Source: JAPKZH01 sp963715635 (GTDB taxonomy: Bacteria > Acidobacteriota > Aminicenantia > Aminicenantales > UBA4085). From it: a stretch of DNA of 64,000 bases. The notes below the pieces were generated by a model. It saw only the letters and a list, made by a program, of their open reading frames with translations, was not told the origin of the DNA and did no database searches. A program made the position numbers and the translations under genes. Shown here piece after piece: positions 50,934-59,319 of this stretch; position 1 is the first letter of the stretch; the number at the start of each line of letters is the position of its first letter. The stretch is from assembly GCA_963715635.1 (NCBI GenBank), contig OY970261.1, positions 1,364,001 through 1,428,000 on the forward strand. The letters run 5' to 3'.

Positions 50934-52610
50934 TTACATCTTATGCAGTTCTTTTTCAACCATTTTGTTTATTTCCGAAGCCAGCCGGAGAACCCGTTTT
51001 CTAAGCCTGGCTGAACGTTTTTTGATGTCGGAGAGAAATTCCCCGTCTTGAATGTTGGGTAGGTTTATCCTGACGTTGTAATAGGCCCCTTCGGCCGCAG
51101 CCCGGGCGGCCAGGCCGGCAACCCCCGCGTCGCTCAGGGAATTGCGATTTCCTTTTTGGGCGACTTTTTTGGCGAGCTTCAAGAGGTCGATGCTCTTGCT
51201 CAAGACGTCAAAGGGAACCAGCGTCGCTTCCTTAGCGGCAGATTCGACGGCGGCATCCCGTTCTCGCTTCTGCTCCTCGGAGGCCTTGGGCAGCCGGTAG
51301 GCCTCCATCAGCTTGTCGAACGCCCGGGCGTCAAGGTCGACAAACTGCAGATAGGCATCTTTCAGCCGCTGGGCGCGGGCGGCCACCTGCTTCAAATCCT
51401 TCCAAGCTTTTTCGTATCCTCTCTTGCCGACCGTCAAATTGGCCACCATCGAAGATAGGGAGGCCGATAAAGCGCCGCATAACGCCGCCGCGCTGCCTCC
51501 TCCGGGGGTCGGGGAGTCCATAGAGAGTTCATTGGCGAATTCTCGCAGGCTCAAACGGGCCAGTAATTTCTGCGGTTCTTCGAACTGACTCTCGATGATT
51601 TTTTTCTTCGGCTGGAACGGGACGAGATCGTTCAAGCCGAGCGAAATGACGGCCGTCCGAATCAGTTCGTCCTCGGGTACGCCCGGGCTTTTTCCCTGTT
51701 TTTCAAGATAATACCGGCCGGCGGCCAGAAGCGCCTCTTTGGGAATAAGGCCGACTAGCTCGCTCCCCGTGACCCGCAGGCCCAGGATTTCGGCCTGTCG
51801 GACGACTTCGTCAAAGACCTCGTGGACGGGCGTTAATTTATAATTGGTAAAATTGATGGAGATTTGGGCGATGCCGTAGTCATCGATGTACCAGCCGACG
51901 GACCTGACGTGTGAAAACCTGCCGGGGACCTTGATCGCATTGCCCTCCTCGTCGCGGAGGATGTTGCCGTCCCGGTCCCTTTTGGCCCGGCCGCTCTCCC
52001 GGATGTTGAGGGCGATTTCGTTGGCCAGCCGGCGGTCCCGCGTGTTCAGGTTGATGTTATAGGCAATTAAAAACTCCCTGGCTCCGATGACCGTGGCTCC
52101 GGCCTTGGCGTTGAACACGGGCTCGCCGCAGTCGGGGGCCCATTCGGGATCCTTGAGTTTCTCCGGCAGCCCTTCATACTCGCCGGTCCGGATCGTGGCC
52201 AGGTTTCGCCATTCGGCTTTCAAGGCGGCCTCCTCATAAAAATAGACGGGGATACCGAGTTCATCCGCAACCCGGCGGCCGAGCTCATGGGCCAACTTGA
52301 CGCAATCCTCCATGGTGACTTCGGAGAGGGGGACAAAGGGGCAGACGTCGGTGGCGCCGATCCGGCTGTGGGCGCCCTTGTGGAGGCGCATATCGATCAC
52401 TTCGGCCGCTTTTCTGATGGCCTTGAAGGCCGCTTCCTGAACCGCTTCGGGCGGGCCGATAAAGGTTACAACCGTGCGGTTCGTGGATTCACCCGGGTCC
52501 ACGTCGAGAAGCTTTACCCCAGGCGTGGCCTCTATTTCTTTTGTAATGCTCTGAATTTTCTCTTTATCCCGGCCTTCGCTGAAATTCGGGACGCACTCGA
52601 CAAGCCTCAT
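50934..52610 (-). CDS. ftcD: Glutamate formimidoyltransferase / formimidoyltetrahydrofolate cyclodeaminase (fused)
   Basis: A bifunctional folate enzyme of 558 residues in histidine breakdown. The N-terminal transferase half (about 1-310) starts MRLVECVPNFSEGRDKEKI and has DVDPGESTNRTVVTFIGPP and AHSRIGATDVCPFVPL. The C-terminal cyclodeaminase (about 345-558) has ELSMDSPTPGGGSAAALCGA and later NRNSLSDAGVAGLAARAA. The order matches the animal FtcD fusion. The start codon ATG 52610 overlaps the preceding M16 stop (ATGA) and its ribosome site (aaaggagcc) lies inside that gene. No other histidine-degradation gene is in the window. Confidence 0.94.
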   Translation of the reverse strand: MRLVECVPNFSEGRDKEKIQSITKEIEATPGVKLLDVDPGESTNRTVVTFIGPPEAVQEAAFKAIRKAAEVIDMRLHKGAHSRIGATDVCPFVPLSEVTMEDCVKLAHELGRRVADELGIPVYFYEEAALKAEWRNLATIRTGEYEGLPEKLKDPEWAPDCGEPVFNAKAGATVIGAREFLIAYNINLNTRDRRLANEIALNIRESGRAKRDRDGNILRDEEGNAIKVPGRFSHVRSVGWYIDDYGIAQISINFTNYKLTPVHEVFDEVVRQAEILGLRVTGSELVGLIPKEALLAAGRYYLEKQGKSPGVPEDELIRTAVISLGLNDLVPFQPKKKIIESQFEEPQKLLARLSLREFANELSMDSPTPGGGSAAALCGALSASLSSMVANLTVGKRGYEKAWKDLKQVAARAQRLKDAYLQFVDLDARAFDKLMEAYRLPKASEEQKRERDAAVESAAKEATLVPFDVLSKSIDLLKLAKKVAQKGNRNSLSDAGVAGLAARAAAEGAYYNVRINLPNIQDGEFLSDIKKRSARLRKRVLRLASEINKMVEKELHKM

Positions 52611-54058
52611 TTCTGGCTCCTTTCTTTTTTCACATTGTATTGTTTGACCCCATTACTGTCATAGACGTCGATCGATTCAAATTCCCCCAGGCGGTCGGCC
52701 AGCCTCGTTTTATCTCCGGCGACGACGATGAGCGGCGGCTGCAGGAAGCACTTTTGAGCCGCGGCGAAGATTTTTTCGGGGCTGACTAGTGTGATTTGTT
52801 CATAGTACTTGTTCCAATGCTCGTCTCCCCAATTATAGGCAATGATCTCGGCCGCCTTCTCGGAGAAGGCATCAAAGCGTTCGATGGAAACGGGAAAGTT
52901 GCCTATGAGAAAAGGCTTGGCCTGATCGATCTCCGAAGCGGCGATTGGCTCCTTCGACATCTTCCTGACTTCATTCAGGATTTCCTGAACCGAGGGATAG
53001 ATGAACTCGGGCGTAACCCGAGCCCAGACGCAAAACAAACCGCTCATTTTGTAAAATTCGGCTCCGCTGAAAGCAAAATAGGCGTAGCCTTTGGATTCCC
53101 GGAGGTTCATGAAAAGCCTCGAGTTGGCGGTTCCGCCCAGAACCTGGCTGACGACGGACAGAGCGGCCGGATCAAGGTCGTTGGAGAAAGGAACCTGGAC
53201 GCCAAGGTAGATGGCGCAGTCCTTGGCCAGGGGGACATCAATGAAACAGATGTTTGCTTCTTGGAGAGGCATGATGGGCGGAAACGGCTTGGCACTGGAT
53301 TTGCGCGGCTGCCAAGTGCCGAGATAATGGGTGACTTTCCGTGAGGCATTATTGATATTGATGTTTCCCGTCAAGATCAAATGGGAGTTATTGGGGCGAT
53401 AATGCTGGTCGAAAAATTCGAGGAGGTCTTTTTGATTCCAGTTTTTGATGGCGTCCCGCGGGAAACTTAGTTTTTCGTAAGGATGTTTTTTGAACAGAAG
53501 CCTGATCAAATGCCGTTTGGCCACAAACTCCGGGTCTTTTTCCTTTTCCATCAGGTCCAAGCTTAGGATCGACTTGACGCTACGGATCTCTTTTTCCGTG
53601 AAATTCGGCTGGAGGAGCATTTGGCCTAAAAGTTCAAGCGTCTGGTCAAGAAACTCCTCCAAAAAATAAAATGCCACAAGCGTAAAATCTTGATAGGTCG
53701 AGACCGAGAGCGTGCCGCCCATCGACTCGATAAGCTCTTCGAGCTCGGGGGCGCTGTGGAGCTGTGTGGAGCGGGTGAGCATATGGGCGGCAAAGGTGGC
53801 CGTCCCCGGCGATCGATCGGGGGAAGAGCTTTCCCCGTCGAAAATAATCAGATGGAGGCCCATCACGGGCAGGTTATCTTTAGAGACAACCGATATCCTC
53901 AGCCCGTTATCCAAAAGAGGGCTGGTTTCAATCGGGGGCAGCTTAAGCTCTTGACGTGGTTCCGGAGGGGGCGGTGATTTTCGAAAACGCTCCTGGCCAG
54001 GCAGGTTCAGAGTTGCCGATAGCAGGGCCAGCGCAAGGGTGATGCCGATTTTTTTCAT
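52607..54058 (-). CDS. M16-family peptidase-like protein lacking the zinc motif (second copy)
   Basis: A 483-residue exported protein (signal peptide to about residue 21) of the pitrilysin/M16B fold, with two homologous halves. The HxxEH site of active members is replaced by Thr88-Phe-Ala-Ala-His92 (ATFAAHMLTRST), losing the first His and the Glu. The following Glu-containing helix (ELEELIESMGGTLSVSTYQD) and YLEEF-type helices remain, and the C-terminal half carries the R/Y element (RESKGYAYFAFSG). It overlaps the first M16 gene's stop by 4 bases and ftcD by 4. In M16B pairs one subunit is usually inactive; here the partner is inactive too. Confidence 0.88.
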   Translation of the reverse strand: MKKIGITLALALLSATLNLPGQERFRKSPPPPEPRQELKLPPIETSPLLDNGLRISVVSKDNLPVMGLHLIIFDGESSSPDRSPGTATFAAHMLTRSTQLHSAPELEELIESMGGTLSVSTYQDFTLVAFYFLEEFLDQTLELLGQMLLQPNFTEKEIRSVKSILSLDLMEKEKDPEFVAKRHLIRLLFKKHPYEKLSFPRDAIKNWNQKDLLEFFDQHYRPNNSHLILTGNININNASRKVTHYLGTWQPRKSSAKPFPPIMPLQEANICFIDVPLAKDCAIYLGVQVPFSNDLDPAALSVVSQVLGGTANSRLFMNLRESKGYAYFAFSGAEFYKMSGLFCVWARVTPEFIYPSVQEILNEVRKMSKEPIAASEIDQAKPFLIGNFPVSIERFDAFSEKAAEIIAYNWGDEHWNKYYEQITLVSPEKIFAAAQKCFLQPPLIVVAGDKTRLADRLGEFESIDVYDSNGVKQYNVKKERSQK

Positions 54059-55383
54059 TTTGTCCTGACGTTCAAGATTAAGCTGTTATCGGTGTTGAAA
54101 TACCGGTGAGCGACGGTGACAATATCGGTGGTCGTAACCTTCAGGTACTTATCCAATTCCAGGGGCAGGTCGGCGAAATTCCTGAGTGCAAAGTACGCTT
54201 CGCACAGGTAGATTGCCTTGTCCAGCGTGGTGGCGATCCGGCTCAGGTAATCCCGCTTGAACATGTTTTTGGCCTTGTCCAGCTCGGTTTCCGAGGGAAA
54301 AGCGGATTTCAGCTTGTCCAGCTCGGAAAAAATGGCGATTTGGCATTGGTTGGCCCAATAGAGATTGTTGGCCACGACAAATATTTTGTAGGCGGCCCGC
54401 TCCCTGTGATAATCGATCCCTCCGTTCAACTGGTAGGCGATCTTAATGTCCGGATTCAGCAGCCGCCGCGGAAGGCGCGAGCTCCGGCCGCGCGCTAAGA
54501 TATAGTCGAGGATCGTCAGCGTGTAGTGATCTTTAGGGGTAAAGAGCGCCAGCCGGAATCCCACGTACAGAGCTGGGGCCAAGGCCTGGGAATCCTCAAT
54601 TGTATTGATCACTTGCTTTTTCGTGTAGGAAAAAGGCTCGATCGGCAAGCTAATATCCTTTCCTCTGGGGATAGTTTCAAAATACCTGGCCACGAGCTCC
54701 CCGGCTTTGAGTTTGTTGAAATTTCCGGTAATGCAAAGGACTGCGTTGTTCGGCACGTAATAGGCAGAATAGAAGTTCTTCGCATCGTCCAGAGTCAGAT
54801 CTCGGACGTCCTCTTCCGACCCCAGAAGGGGATGGCTGTAAGGAAAATCGACGTACACGAGTTGGTCAAAAGCCAACTCGCTTTCGCTATAGGGTTCGCT
54901 GATTTTTCTTTGCTGTACCATCTCGAGGAGTTTGTTCCGTTCCTGTTCGAAGTTGGCCTCGTTAAGGTCGAGGTACCTCATCCTGTCCGATTCCAGCCAA
55001 AGGACAAGGGCTAGCTGGTTGGACGGAACGGTCTGGTAGAAGGCCGTCATGTCTTCAGACGCGGCAGCGTTGAGCCTTCCTCCAACGCGGTTGATATAGT
55101 TAAGCTGGGGTTGAGGAACATCCACTGAGCCGGAAAACATCAGGTTTCTCATCAGGAAGGCCAGGCCGGATTTTCCCGGAGGGTCGTTGATCGAGCCGAC
55201 CCTGTAGGCAACGGCGACCGATACGACCGGCATCGAATAATCTTCCGACAGGATGACTTGGAGGCCGTTTTTAAGCTTATATTGACTGAAAGGAAACGCA
55301 AATTTATTGACAGCTTGAGGGGAAAGCCCCGCAGAGGTTAGGATCATGGCGAGGCCGAATACCGCGATTTTTTTATAAAGCAT
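54055..55383 (-). CDS. M16-family peptidase-like protein lacking the zinc motif (first copy)
   Basis: A 442-residue exported M16-fold protein (signal peptide to about residue 23). At the HxxEH position it has Phe76-Leu-Met-Arg-Asn80 (SGLAFLMRNLMFSGS). The surrounding frame (NDPPGKSGLAF...LMFSGS, then LNYINRVGGRLNAAASEDMT) is that of active M16 proteins such as GLAHFLEHMMFKGS, so the three metal/catalytic residues are replaced without other damage. LESDRMRYLDLNEANFEQER is the usual post-motif helix. Normally this position in the pair holds the active subunit. The pair may act as a chaperone, binding or scaffold complex. Confidence 0.9.
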   Translation of the reverse strand: MLYKKIAVFGLAMILTSAGLSPQAVNKFAFPFSQYKLKNGLQVILSEDYSMPVVSVAVAYRVGSINDPPGKSGLAFLMRNLMFSGSVDVPQPQLNYINRVGGRLNAAASEDMTAFYQTVPSNQLALVLWLESDRMRYLDLNEANFEQERNKLLEMVQQRKISEPYSESELAFDQLVYVDFPYSHPLLGSEEDVRDLTLDDAKNFYSAYYVPNNAVLCITGNFNKLKAGELVARYFETIPRGKDISLPIEPFSYTKKQVINTIEDSQALAPALYVGFRLALFTPKDHYTLTILDYILARGRSSRLPRRLLNPDIKIAYQLNGGIDYHRERAAYKIFVVANNLYWANQCQIAIFSELDKLKSAFPSETELDKAKNMFKRDYLSRIATTLDKAIYLCEAYFALRNFADLPLELDKYLKVTTTDIVTVAHRYFNTDNSLILNVRTK

Positions 55384-55447
55384 TGCCTTAACGTATCGTT
55401 CTTGTTCTGTTGGATTAAAATATCATAAACAGGCAATGATTTAAAGG

Positions 55448-55484
55448 CCAAGGGAAAGAGACGAGGCTCGGGTCTTCCCCTTGG
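55448..55484 (-). terminator. Intergenic hairpin between the CBM9-like and M16 genes
   Basis: Stem ccaaggg / cccttgg with a second, imperfect aaga../..tctt extension inside. It lies between the end of the CBM9-like gene and the M16 start. There is no clear T-run on the minus strand, so it may act as an attenuator or mRNA end rather than a strong terminator. Confidence 0.4.
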
Positions 55485-55496
55485 CGCGAAGGCCTT

Positions 55497-56330
55497 TTAC
55501 GGACGGCCCGCCATTTCCTTAGAAAAATGAACGAAGGAAAAGCATTCCGGGAGGTGGGAATCGTAGACACCGTGCCTGTTCAGAGCCCAGCCCGCGTCGG
55601 GATTGGCACGGACGCCGCAATAATGCAGGGCTTCGAATCGAGAAAAATCCATTCTCCAACAATCGCCATCCTTCGGGGGGAGGGAGCGGCCTTGGGCGAG
55701 CACGGACATTCCCCTCCACGGAAAAGCCAGCTCCACGGTCCAACCTTTGTCGATGTCGCGGTCGTCATTCAGCGTGCCGTCTACAAAAACGGCTGTTTTC
55801 AACCCGGGAAAATCCCAGTCCAGGAAGGCCCACCTAGCTCCTCGGGGGTGCTTCCCGTGCCGCATGGCGTCTTGAAAACCGCCGAGGACATCGGCCTTAT
55901 GGGCGGGGACGTCGAATTCCGAATGGGCGGAGAATCCCCCTTTTTTATAAGCGTCCTGCCAGATGTAAAGGACTTCGTAAATCGTGCCCAGCGCATTAAT
56001 CTGGAATTCATAATAACAGTCCGGGCCGGCGATGAAGAGCTCGATGTCGTTTTCGGTCCAGATGAAAGAATCCCGCTTGGTCAGTTTCGCCTGAACATTG
56101 GGCTCTTCCACCCAGACACCAACATAAAAATAATCATCATCCCAGAGCGCGGCCATGCGCGTGTCAAAAAATCCGGGGACGCCCGAGACGAGATCGACAT
56201 ACCTGGGAGATTGAGGGGCCTGTTTCCAAATGTCTTTGTCCAGCCGTCCGTCAATCGTAATCGGCCGGGGAACCCGGAAACAAGAGTAGTGAAACAGGTC
56301 TTTTTCGGGACAGCCGTAAGCAGGCTCCAT
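55497..56330 (-). CDS. Carbohydrate-binding family 9-like protein
   Basis: A 277-residue protein with a CBM9-type beta-sandwich. FRVPRPITIDGRLDKDIWKQ A at the N-terminus, ALWDDDYFYVGVWVEEPNVQ and ENDIELFIAGPDCYYEFQIN are the family pattern (the WDxxYLY strand and the E/D-rich calcium-binding turns). YDSHLPECFSFVHFS is the closing strand. No signal peptide is evident. ATG 56330 has gaggacgtcc upstream, placing the ribosome site over the stop of the fused peptidase. A TTG at 56342 is a weaker alternative. Confidence 0.8.
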   Translation of the reverse strand: MEPAYGCPEKDLFHYSCFRVPRPITIDGRLDKDIWKQAPQSPRYVDLVSGVPGFFDTRMAALWDDDYFYVGVWVEEPNVQAKLTKRDSFIWTENDIELFIAGPDCYYEFQINALGTIYEVLYIWQDAYKKGGFSAHSEFDVPAHKADVLGGFQDAMRHGKHPRGARWAFLDWDFPGLKTAVFVDGTLNDDRDIDKGWTVELAFPWRGMSVLAQGRSLPPKDGDCWRMDFSRFEALHYCGVRANPDAGWALNRHGVYDSHLPECFSFVHFSKEMAGRP

Positions 56331-56338
56331 GGACGTCC

Positions 56339-58990
56339 TCAATTCCCCCGGGCTTTCCGGCCCGCGGCGCTGACGGCGTTAAAGACCCGTAAAAAGTTGC
56401 CGCCGAGGATTTTTCGGATTTCGTCTTCCTTATAGCCGCGCGCAGACAGTTCCTGGGTTATATTCATCAGTTTCCCGATGTCTTCCAGGCCGTCCGGAGT
56501 GGCCGAGATGCCGTCAAAGTCCGAGCCCAGCCCGACATTCTCAACGCTCCCCGTCACTTTGACGACGTGGTCGATATGGTTGACCAAGGTTTTGACGTCC
56601 ACCAAAGGCATCGTTTTTTTCATTTCTGCCCATTGGGTCTGGAAATCGGCAAAGGCAGCCTTCGCCTTTTCGGAATCGGCTTTCATGATCTCAAGGCTAT
56701 CGGCCGGCAAATCATATTTCTTGGCGATTGCGGCCAAGAGGTCATTATGCTTTTTTTCGATCTCGGCGTTCAAGAAGACGGGCCAAAAATTGATTCCGAT
56801 GACGCCACCGTTCTTGGCCAGCGCCCTGAGCATTTCGTCACTCATGTTCCTGTGATGAGGGGAAAGGGCCCGGCAGCAGGAATGAGAAGCCACGATCGGG
56901 GAGTCCGAAATACGAATGACATCCCAGAACGTCTCATCGTGGGCATGGGACACATCGATAATCATGCCCAGCGTGTTCATTTCTTTGACGACTTTTTCCC
57001 CGAATTCCGTCAGCCCGCACCATTCGGCTTTGGCATCGCCCGAGGCATCGGCCCAGTCCGTGTGGTTCCAGTGGGTGAGCGTCATGAGCCTCACGCCATT
57101 CTTGTAGAATGTTCGGAGCAGGTCCAGGTCATTCTCGATGGCATAGCCACCCTCGATGCCCATTAGGATTCCGGTCTTTCCGGTATTCCTGACCCTCCAG
57201 AAGTCCTCGGGAGATTTGACGACCTCCAGGTCCTCCGGGTTTTGACCGACAAGCCGGTTGACGGCTTCTATCTGATCAAAAGCTTTTTTGGCGGCCTGCC
57301 ACTTTTCGACCTCGGTCGATGGCGCTCCGACAAAACAGGCAAAAACCTCCAGGTCGACCGCCCCTCGTTTCAGCTTGGGGATATCGATATGGCCCTTGGG
57401 ATTGTCTTTTGTGAGGTCTTGGCCGTCCATAAATCGGCCGATGGTGTCGCAATGGAGGTCGATGACCGCGGCGTCTTTATGCACGAACTCGACCCGGAAT
57501 TTCGGGTCGAGGAGATTTTCTTTGGCATTGGCCATATTCATGAGAATATCATAATGGTACTGAGAAGCCAACTGCAGAAGTCCGGGTTCGATGAGCTCCG
57601 GCCGATCGCCGGGCCTATGATACTCGGGATGCTCGTCATTCAGCTTCTCGGTGAGGATATTCCCAGTCCGCAAGCTGATGGCGGTGACTCCTTTGGCCCA
57701 GAACGAGGTGTGGTCCGAACCATAATAATTCAGCCGGAAACGCAGCTTTTTTTTCGTCTCCTCGTCCATTTTTGATTTGATGATGTCAAAGAACTGCGAG
57801 TACTCATACATCCCGCCGACATAGAGGTCGGAATCCCCGCTGCCGACCATGTCGATATTCATATAGAGGGCGGTTTTGCCGAGAGGGTAGGCAGGATGGT
57901 CTGTGTAATAGCGCGATCCGATGGATCCGACTTCCTCGCCCGCCCAGGAGGCAAACACGATCGTCCTGGCCGGCTTGAATCGAGAGGCAGCGAGCGCCCG
58001 GGCCGTTTCGAGGGTGACCGCTACCGAGGTTGCGTTATCGTCCGCGCCGGGATAGACAAACCCGTCGGTCCCGATGCCCAGGTGGTCGAGGTGCCCGCCC
58101 ATCACGAGACACTCGTCCTTGAGTTTCGGATCGTTCCCGGGCAGGAAACCGATCACGTTCGGAGATGTCCGCTCTTCCTGGAGAAAATGGGCTTCCATTT
58201 CGACAACGGCCCCAATCAGGGAGGAATGCGGTTTATTTTCCCTGAGCAGCTTGCTGACGAGATCCCTCCAGCTTTTCTTGGACACATAAAAAACGTCGTC
58301 GAGAAAGTCCCGGCCGGCGCGCAAAACGACAAAATTCTTCGGGCAAACGCCGGGCCTCAGCACCGATGAGGCCATCCGGCGGACCGGCATCTGGCCGGGC
58401 TGGGAAGTGTCCATCTCGATCATGCCAAGGGCACCCTTCTCGAGCGCCAGTTTGACTTTTTTCTCCAAGGTCCAATCTCTTTTCGCCGCCTCATCGAGAC
58501 GGTCGGGGGCATCGGAAAGCACAAGCAAAATCTTTCCCTTGGTATCGAGGTTTTCATAGTCGTCCCATGGGGGTTTCTCTGAAACGACGCCATATCCGGC
58601 AAAGGCGATTTGGCCTTTCGCTGTTCCGGAACCCGTCCCGCTTAGGGGATAAAAATCACGGCCGCGGCCGGCGAAGTACACGCGGTGCTGAGGCGTGAGG
58701 AGCTCCAGACGAATCGGCTGATCAAACTGCGTCCAGTTCTTAAAGGGGACCGCCTGAAAATATGTCCCCTGATCGCCGCCTGGCTGGAGGCCGTACTCTT
58801 TCATTCTTGCGGCGACATACGCGGCCGCTTTTTGGTATTCGAGGGTGCCGGATCGCCGGCCCTTCATTTCATCGGAGGCCAGGTATTTGATATGGTCGAG
58901 TGCTTTGTTCCCGTCGGGCTTGGCCTGTGAAAAAAGGAGGCCGCCGGCCGCCAAAAAGAAAAAAAAAGAGAAACTCGCTATTTTTTTCAT
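56339..58990 (-). CDS. Fused M28 aminopeptidase and M19 membrane-dipeptidase protein
   Basis: An 883-residue exported protein (signal peptide to about residue 23, FFFFLAAGGLLFSQ). The N-terminal half (about 25-500) is an M28 zinc aminopeptidase: VMGGHLDHLG (His), PGADDNATS (Asp), FASWAGEEVG (Glu-Glu), VGSGDSDLY (Asp) and YGSDHTSF (His). The second half (about 505-880) is an M19 renal dipeptidase-like barrel: VIDLHCDTIGRFMDG (His-x-Asp), LMGIEGGYAIEND (Glu), SHSCCRALSPHHRNMSDEML, and GLGSDFDGIS (Asp). All expected ligands of both zinc sites are present. ATG 58990 has agaaggaaaaatctc upstream. It is first in a five- or six-gene minus-strand run. Confidence 0.9.
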   Translation of the reverse strand: MKKIASFSFFFFLAAGGLLFSQAKPDGNKALDHIKYLASDEMKGRRSGTLEYQKAAAYVAARMKEYGLQPGGDQGTYFQAVPFKNWTQFDQPIRLELLTPQHRVYFAGRGRDFYPLSGTGSGTAKGQIAFAGYGVVSEKPPWDDYENLDTKGKILLVLSDAPDRLDEAAKRDWTLEKKVKLALEKGALGMIEMDTSQPGQMPVRRMASSVLRPGVCPKNFVVLRAGRDFLDDVFYVSKKSWRDLVSKLLRENKPHSSLIGAVVEMEAHFLQEERTSPNVIGFLPGNDPKLKDECLVMGGHLDHLGIGTDGFVYPGADDNATSVAVTLETARALAASRFKPARTIVFASWAGEEVGSIGSRYYTDHPAYPLGKTALYMNIDMVGSGDSDLYVGGMYEYSQFFDIIKSKMDEETKKKLRFRLNYYGSDHTSFWAKGVTAISLRTGNILTEKLNDEHPEYHRPGDRPELIEPGLLQLASQYHYDILMNMANAKENLLDPKFRVEFVHKDAAVIDLHCDTIGRFMDGQDLTKDNPKGHIDIPKLKRGAVDLEVFACFVGAPSTEVEKWQAAKKAFDQIEAVNRLVGQNPEDLEVVKSPEDFWRVRNTGKTGILMGIEGGYAIENDLDLLRTFYKNGVRLMTLTHWNHTDWADASGDAKAEWCGLTEFGEKVVKEMNTLGMIIDVSHAHDETFWDVIRISDSPIVASHSCCRALSPHHRNMSDEMLRALAKNGGVIGINFWPVFLNAEIEKKHNDLLAAIAKKYDLPADSLEIMKADSEKAKAAFADFQTQWAEMKKTMPLVDVKTLVNHIDHVVKVTGSVENVGLGSDFDGISATPDGLEDIGKLMNITQELSARGYKEDEIRKILGGNFLRVFNAVSAAGRKARGN

Positions 58991-59163
58991 GAGATTTTTC
59001 CTTCTCCGATTATAATTGGAATAGCCTATCGAGAGCCGTTGAGGTCCATGCATCTAAATTTTTCTTAATTTAATTTAAAACACCGACTTTTGCAAGCTTT
59101 GACGCATCTGTCCAAAGAAACACCGCAGATTTTCAATCGCTTGCCCGAAGACTCTTAAAATAT

Positions 59164-59238
59164 GGCTCTCCTTCATTCCGGGTGAGGCCTCAAACTCGGA
59201 CTCCCCGTTTCATAGCCCAGCCGAAATGGAAGAGAGCC
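59164..59238 (+). promoter_or_regulatory. Stable hairpin upstream of metK
   Basis: Outer arms ggctctccttcatt (59164-59177) and aatggaagagagcc (59225-59238) pair over 13 of 14 positions. Inside, ccgggt / actcgg (59178-59199) can form a second stem. It is followed by taaagtttttattg, a T-rich tail. It does not match any SAM riboswitch consensus I can recall. It could be a terminator of upstream transcription or a metK leader element, but the best promoter lies downstream of it. Confidence 0.45.
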
Positions 59239-59249
59239 TAAAGTTTTTA

Positions 59250-59278
59250 TTGCATTGCCGTTCCATTTGTGCTATTTT
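59250..59278 (+). promoter_or_regulatory. Promoter of metK-ahcY
   Basis: -35 TTGCAT (59250-59255), 17-base spacer, and -10 TATTTT (59273-59278). The metK ATG lies about 40 bases downstream. Moderate match to a sigma70 promoter. Confidence 0.45.
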
Positions 59279-59319
59279 TTTCGTTACTTTTTTTGAACTC
59301 TGATTGTGGGAGGAACGCT

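Larger units (their letters stand above)
58991..59319. other. Divergent region between the fusion peptidase gene and metK
   Basis: It contains the leader of the peptidase gene (a TATAAT at 59014-59009 on the minus strand with no good -35), a stable hairpin (59164-59238) and a plus-strand promoter (59250-59278) for metK. No gene is present. Confidence 0.5.

Noticed and set aside
59164..59319. SAM-I or other known SAM riboswitch upstream of metK
   Set aside because: None of the conserved core segments I know from SAM riboswitches is present. Only the stem-loop is reported.
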